Assembly: GCA_022712315.1 (NCBI GenBank)
Contig: JALAGS010000034.1
Span: forward strand, 1-55,015
Source of the DNA: Sphingobacterium sp.
GTDB lineage: Bacteria > Bacteroidota > Bacteroidia > Sphingobacteriales > Sphingobacteriaceae
Reading direction: 5' to 3'
Length of the DNA stretch: 55,015 bases
The translations under genes and the position numbers were made by a program. The notes beneath the pieces were generated by a model that worked only from the letters and a program-made list of their open reading frames with translations, had not been told where the DNA came from and did not search any database. Each line of letters begins with the position of its first letter. Within the stretch, counting starts at the first letter, position 1. Of this stretch, positions 52,262 to 55,015 are shown piece after piece.

Positions 52262-52618
52262 CTATTCTACACTAGGGATTTCATCAATGTGATAATAGAT
52301 TTTCAAGCCACTTTCTTTGGCTATTTTAACATCCTGGTCTGCCCCTTTGGATTCACCCTCCAGCCGAAGAACAGCATCACATTTTTCTAACATGCGATGC
52401 GCGACCGGATACTGAATCCTTTCCCATTGCTCATCGCCAATTTTTTCTGACCCTGCCAAATGAATCAATGGCAATGCAATCCACTCGCCTACGAGAGGAA
52501 CATGTCCTTTATTGAAAATGTCCAAAGCAAACTCTTCAAGCTTTTCAAGATTCTTTTTTATCAATATGGGGTCGTCATTTGTCCCGCCTCTGTAGGGACC
52601 TGCAATCAGTATAAGCAT
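52262..52618 (-). CDS. DUF4406-like (nucleoside deoxyribosyltransferase-like) protein
   Basis: A 118-residue protein with ILIAGPYRGGTNDDP at the start, NKGHVPLVGEWIALPLI and the acidic CDAVLRLEGESKGADQDVKI, the pattern of the nucleoside 2-deoxyribosyltransferase-like fold found in DUF4406 proteins. The true reaction is not known. It lies 28 bp upstream of the broken DinB gene on the same strand. Confidence 0.68.
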   Translation of the reverse strand: MLILIAGPYRGGTNDDPILIKKNLEKLEEFALDIFNKGHVPLVGEWIALPLIHLAGSEKIGDEQWERIQYPVAHRMLEKCDAVLRLEGESKGADQDVKIAKESGLKIYYHIDEIPSVE

Positions 52619-52678
52619 ATTTTTTAATATTTGTTTATAAATGCTAATTAACGACCCTTTGGCAACAAAAAAAATAAA

Positions 52679-53266
52679 CTACTTTAAGTCTTTAGCTTTT
52701 TTATTCTTTATCATACTTAAAAACTCCGCTGTTATGCCAAGATAAGAAGCTATCTGTTTCTGTTTAACTTTATGAGCGACCTCGGGATATTTGTTGACAA
52801 ATATAGCATAGCGCTCTTCTGCTGACAGCGAAAGATTTTCTATTACGCGCAATTGTTCCCTTATATATGCATTCTGCATCAAAACTCTAAAGAGCCTTTC
52901 AAATTGAGGTATTTTTACATATAAATCATCCAGATCACTTTTCTTTAATTGATAAACTAGGCTGTCTTCAATTGCTTCAATGGTTAACATGGCTGGTTTT
53001 TCATTGATAAAACAGTACATATCAGTTACCCACCAATCTTTAACTGCAAACATAACGGTTGATTCTTTACCGGCCTCACCAAGGTAGAATGCACGTAAGG
53101 CACCCGATTCAACAAAATAGATATATTCGCATAGCTGACCCTGAGTCAGAATCAGGCTCTTCCGATCTATCTTTTTTTTCTTCAATCGAGACAAAAAAAA
53201 CAACAATTCATTCTCATTTAGAACTATATGTCTATTAACATTTTTGATAATTGATTGATGATCCAT
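52679..53266 (-). CDS. Crp/Fnr-family regulator
   Basis: A 195-residue protein with a cyclic-nucleotide-binding-like beta roll (about 15-130; LILTQGQLCEYIYFVESGAL, RAFYLGEAGKESTVMFAVKDW) and a short C-terminal HTH (KQKQIASYLGITAEFLSMI). This Bacteroidota subgroup usually lacks cAMP-binding residues. It likely acts as a local regulator; targets are unknown. Confidence 0.83.
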   Translation of the reverse strand: MDHQSIIKNVNRHIVLNENELLFFLSRLKKKKIDRKSLILTQGQLCEYIYFVESGALRAFYLGEAGKESTVMFAVKDWWVTDMYCFINEKPAMLTIEAIEDSLVYQLKKSDLDDLYVKIPQFERLFRVLMQNAYIREQLRVIENLSLSAEERYAIFVNKYPEVAHKVKQKQIASYLGITAEFLSMIKNKKAKDLK

Positions 53267-53271
53267 GTTAT

Positions 53272-53457
53272 TTAATCTGCAAACTCACTTGTTTTTTCAT
53301 CCGTAAAAATACGAGAAAGATTAACACAGTTGGCCTCACAATCCCCATCTATTCGATTTAGGATTTTCGAAAGCTCCTTTAAGTCGCCTTTATGCTTTCT
53401 TAAACTTGTCTTTAGGGGACAAAGTTAAAGTGCAATAGGATCTTGCTTAAATCTCAT
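53272..53457 (-). other. Short frame with one internal TAA
   Basis: From 53457 the frame reads MRFKQDPIAL, a TAA at 53425-53427, then LCPLKTSLRKHKGDLKELSK and ILNRIDGDCEANCVNLSRIF to a TAA at 53272. The second part looks like a charged helical protein, but I do not recognise it. It may be a remnant. Confidence 0.25.
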
Positions 53458-53563
53458 TATTTCGTAAAGGAGGTTTACTCATCTTTAGACAATCAAATTT
53501 AATAAGAATGCCCATGTCCATTTATCCTACCTCGTTTGTAAAGGAAGAAACATGGCAGTTATT

Positions 53564-53845
53564 TTAAGATGTCAAAAAACATGATTTACACTGTTTAGAA
53601 ATGGGTAGTTCCAATATGCGTAGATTCCACCACCTTAAAGTATTTCGAAAAGTTAGATCTATCAATAACTGGAATACAAAAAGTAATCTTAAGTGCTCAA
53701 ATATATTATCAGTTTCACGATCACTCCAGATCAACCCGCTCTTCGCTAATGACAACCGACTTTTATCAAAAAGTTCTTCCATGATCATCCACACCTGATC
53801 TGTCAATTTAAAATATTTTTTGCTGCTTAGATCATCTATAGTCAA
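53564..53845 (-). pseudogene. Unrecognised gene fragment at the edge of repeat copy C
   Basis: A 93-codon frame starts inside the region shared with copy A (IDDLSSKKYFKLTDQ) and runs out of it (SRLSLAKSGLIWSDRETDNI). Upstream sequence in the same frame (AVNKFSVTEFLTIDDLSS) is also open, so it seems to be the middle of a larger lost gene. Copy A carries only the part up to 11703. No family is recognised. Confidence 0.35.
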
Positions 53846-53975
53846 AAATTCGGTAACAGAAAACTTATTGACAGCTAGGACTCCGTGCTCAACAGCTAGA
53901 AATAATATTTTTTAAAACCAAACAGGATTCGCCCCTCCCAGGCTCAAGGTTTTTTTATTCCTTTTATATCCTTTT

Positions 53976-54443
53976 TCATCGAATATCGTCCTTTATCCAC
54001 TTTAATTCCCCAAGTTGAATCATGGCTACATACTTTTGCACGTGATCATCGGTCAATAAGCCATTGTCTTCAAGGTGGTAATTGAACTGCTTAGTGAAGG
54101 TGTAATATTGAATACTCCCTACATAAGCATTATTGAGATAAATATGCCAAAGGCTGTATTTCTTGGCCCGAACTTCCACTACCTGGCGTTTTCCATGATG
54201 ATAAAACAACTCAGGCACATCCGTATCAAAGCGAAGTATAAGGGCGTCAATGCACGCTTCCTTGATGTCATCGGCAAGTACACCGAATGCCAATTGCCAC
54301 TCTCCCTGAGATTTCCTAAAAACATAAAAAGCATGACCATTTTTGTTGTAAAGATGATAATCTTTCATGCCCATGCTTTTATCGTGCACGGTAATTTGAG
54401 CGTACATTACCCGATTTCGACAAAAGATCTCTAGCGGTTTCAT
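53976..54443 (-). CDS. Repeated 155-aa protein of unknown family, copy C
   Basis: Third copy, ATG start at 54443. It differs from copies A and B at about eight and nine positions, with its own changes L to H in NKNGHAFYVF, V to E in SQGEWQLAFG and R to L in IQLGELKW. After the stop codon it has the same replaced tail as copy A (only the first codons of the small second gene remain). It lies some 340 bp from the divergent serine hydrolase gene at the window end. Confidence 0.75.
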   Translation of the reverse strand: MKPLEIFCRNRVMYAQITVHDKSMGMKDYHLYNKNGHAFYVFRKSQGEWQLAFGVLADDIKEACIDALILRFDTDVPELFYHHGKRQVVEVRAKKYSLWHIYLNNAYVGSIQYYTFTKQFNYHLEDNGLLTDDHVQKYVAMIQLGELKWIKDDIR

Positions 54444-54448
54444 TTTAC

Positions 54449-54475
54449 AATATTACTAATAATATTAGCAATATT
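54449..54475 (-). promoter_or_regulatory. 27-bp palindrome before copy C
   Basis: Identical to the copy B palindrome, including the ATTAGCAATATT arm, and 5 nt before the start codon as in the other copies. Confidence 0.55.
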
Positions 54476-54600
54476 GTGTACAGTAAAAATATTTAAGGTT
54501 TCTCATTTTTTATATGCAATTGGATGGATGAGGCTTCTCATAACCCGATAATAGGGTTTGAAAGTAGGACTGGTTACGGGAAGCTGTAAGAATACGAGTA

Positions 54601-54628
54601 GCCTCCCTTGTTAACCGCCAAGGGAGGC
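54601..54628. repeat. G+C-rich perfect hairpin
   Basis: GCCTCCCTTG and CAAGGGAGGC form a 10-bp stem with an 8-nt loop in an otherwise A/T-rich intergenic stretch. No T run follows on either strand, so a simple terminator is not certain. The rest of 54555-54783 shows no gene. Confidence 0.6.
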
Positions 54629-54783
54629 CATGTTGGCTAGATGCTCGCTTGAGCTCTAAAATTTATGTGCATAGATTTTGAAAATATCTTTAGAAGAGAG
54701 CGTCAAAATAGGATGCTTAGGAATAGGTTTGGTATACAGTGCAACATTAACCACCATAATGCGTCTAATAAAAAACGACTAAA

Positions 54784-55015
54784 ATGAAAAATTTTGTACG
54801 CATCGCTAGCTTATTGATTCTGGGGTTGATTATTAGCGAATATTCAAAGGCTCAAATGCAGGATATTGTCATGAAAATCGACACTTTTTTAAATAATCTC
54901 GATGCCGATCATAACATCAATGGTAATGTCTTGATCGCCGAGGATGGAAAGATACTATATGAAAAAGCTTACGGTATTTCCGATGCTGCAGCTGGTAAAA
55001 CCAATGAGCTAAATA
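54784..55015 (+). CDS. Serine hydrolase (beta-lactamase/class C-like), 5' end only
   Basis: The first 77 codons are in the window. They encode a signal peptide (MKNFVRIASLLILGLIIS, cut near KAQ) and the start of a beta-lactamase-related serine hydrolase domain: IDTFLNNLDADHNINGNVLI, then ILYEKAYGISDAA, the usual N-terminal strand pair before the SxxK active site, which lies beyond the window. The gene is cut by the window end, not broken. Confidence 0.75.
   Translation, partial: MKNFVRIASLLILGLIISEYSKAQMQDIVMKIDTFLNNLDADHNINGNVLIAEDGKILYEKAYGISDAAAGKTNELN

Larger units (their letters stand above)
53796..54554 (-). repeat. Dispersed repeat, copy C
   Basis: Matches copy A over 53796-54475 and copy B over 53976-54554. 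It is the longest version and shares a different outer part with each of the other two. No terminal inverted repeats or target duplication are visible. Confidence 0.75.

Overview
The window looks like a chromosomal segment of a Bacteroidota bacterium of the Sphingobacterium/Pedobacter type. The reasons are an A+T-rich sequence, genes that mostly lack Shine-Dalgarno sites, TTTG-type promoter boxes, many SPII lipoproteins, 7TMR-DISM sensor kinases, Bacteroidota-type AraC regulators and Big_2/ZU5 surface lipoproteins. Genus is an inference; no rRNA or tRNA gene was seen.

Layout. 0-3.5 kb: a GT4 glycosyltransferase with a C-terminal helical-barrel domain, and an acyl-lipid desaturase. 3.7-11.7 kb: an AraC regulator divergent from two aldo/keto reductases, a secreted hydrolase, a flavodoxin lipoprotein, a second hydrolase, an NTF2-like protein, a carboxymuconolactone-decarboxylase-like protein and a cupin lipoprotein; two promoters in this cluster carry the same operator at the same distance from the same promoter box. 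11.7-18.8 kb: two of three copies of a repeated gene (155 aa, unknown family), a membrane-anchored catalase-like peroxidase with a cytochrome b561, two HxlR regulators with related operator sequences, a cysteine desulfurase and a RibD-type reductase. 18.9-24.1 kb: five exported proteins (Big_2 lipoprotein, ZU5-like lipoprotein, OmpA-domain protein, NTF2-like protein, small lipoprotein). 24.3-28.5 kb: a divergent operon kinase-regulator-kinase. 28.7-38.1 kb: accessory region with AraC/NarL regulators, a dapB-like gene and many broken genes. 38.4-45.4 kb: a probable TetR regulon (acetyltransferase, glyoxalase, methyltransferase, DinB, thioesterase, hydrolase, metallo-hydrolase) with a fresh IS1595-family insertion. 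45.5-47.6 kb: a MarR-led operon behind a 44-bp palindrome. 48-49 kb: remnants typical of integrative elements and of an IS3 element. 49-55 kb: AraC plus a TetX-like flavin monooxygenase, NUDIX, broken DinB, DUF4406-like, Crp/Fnr, the third repeat copy and the start of a serine hydrolase gene.

Main points for a second look. (1) The two DISM kinases of the 24-28 kb operon have complementary lesions: the first keeps the ATP-binding boxes but has Asn in place of the phospho-acceptor His; the second keeps the His but has lost the ATP-binding boxes. Together with the response regulator between them this suggests an obligate two-protein kinase. (2) A gene for a 155-residue unknown protein occurs three times at about 94-95% identity, each copy behind the same 27-bp palindrome and each next to truncated genes. 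(3) Several small or otherwise intact genes carry a single in-frame TGA, one of them clearly at a Trp position. All functional calls are from reading the sequence; no database search was run.
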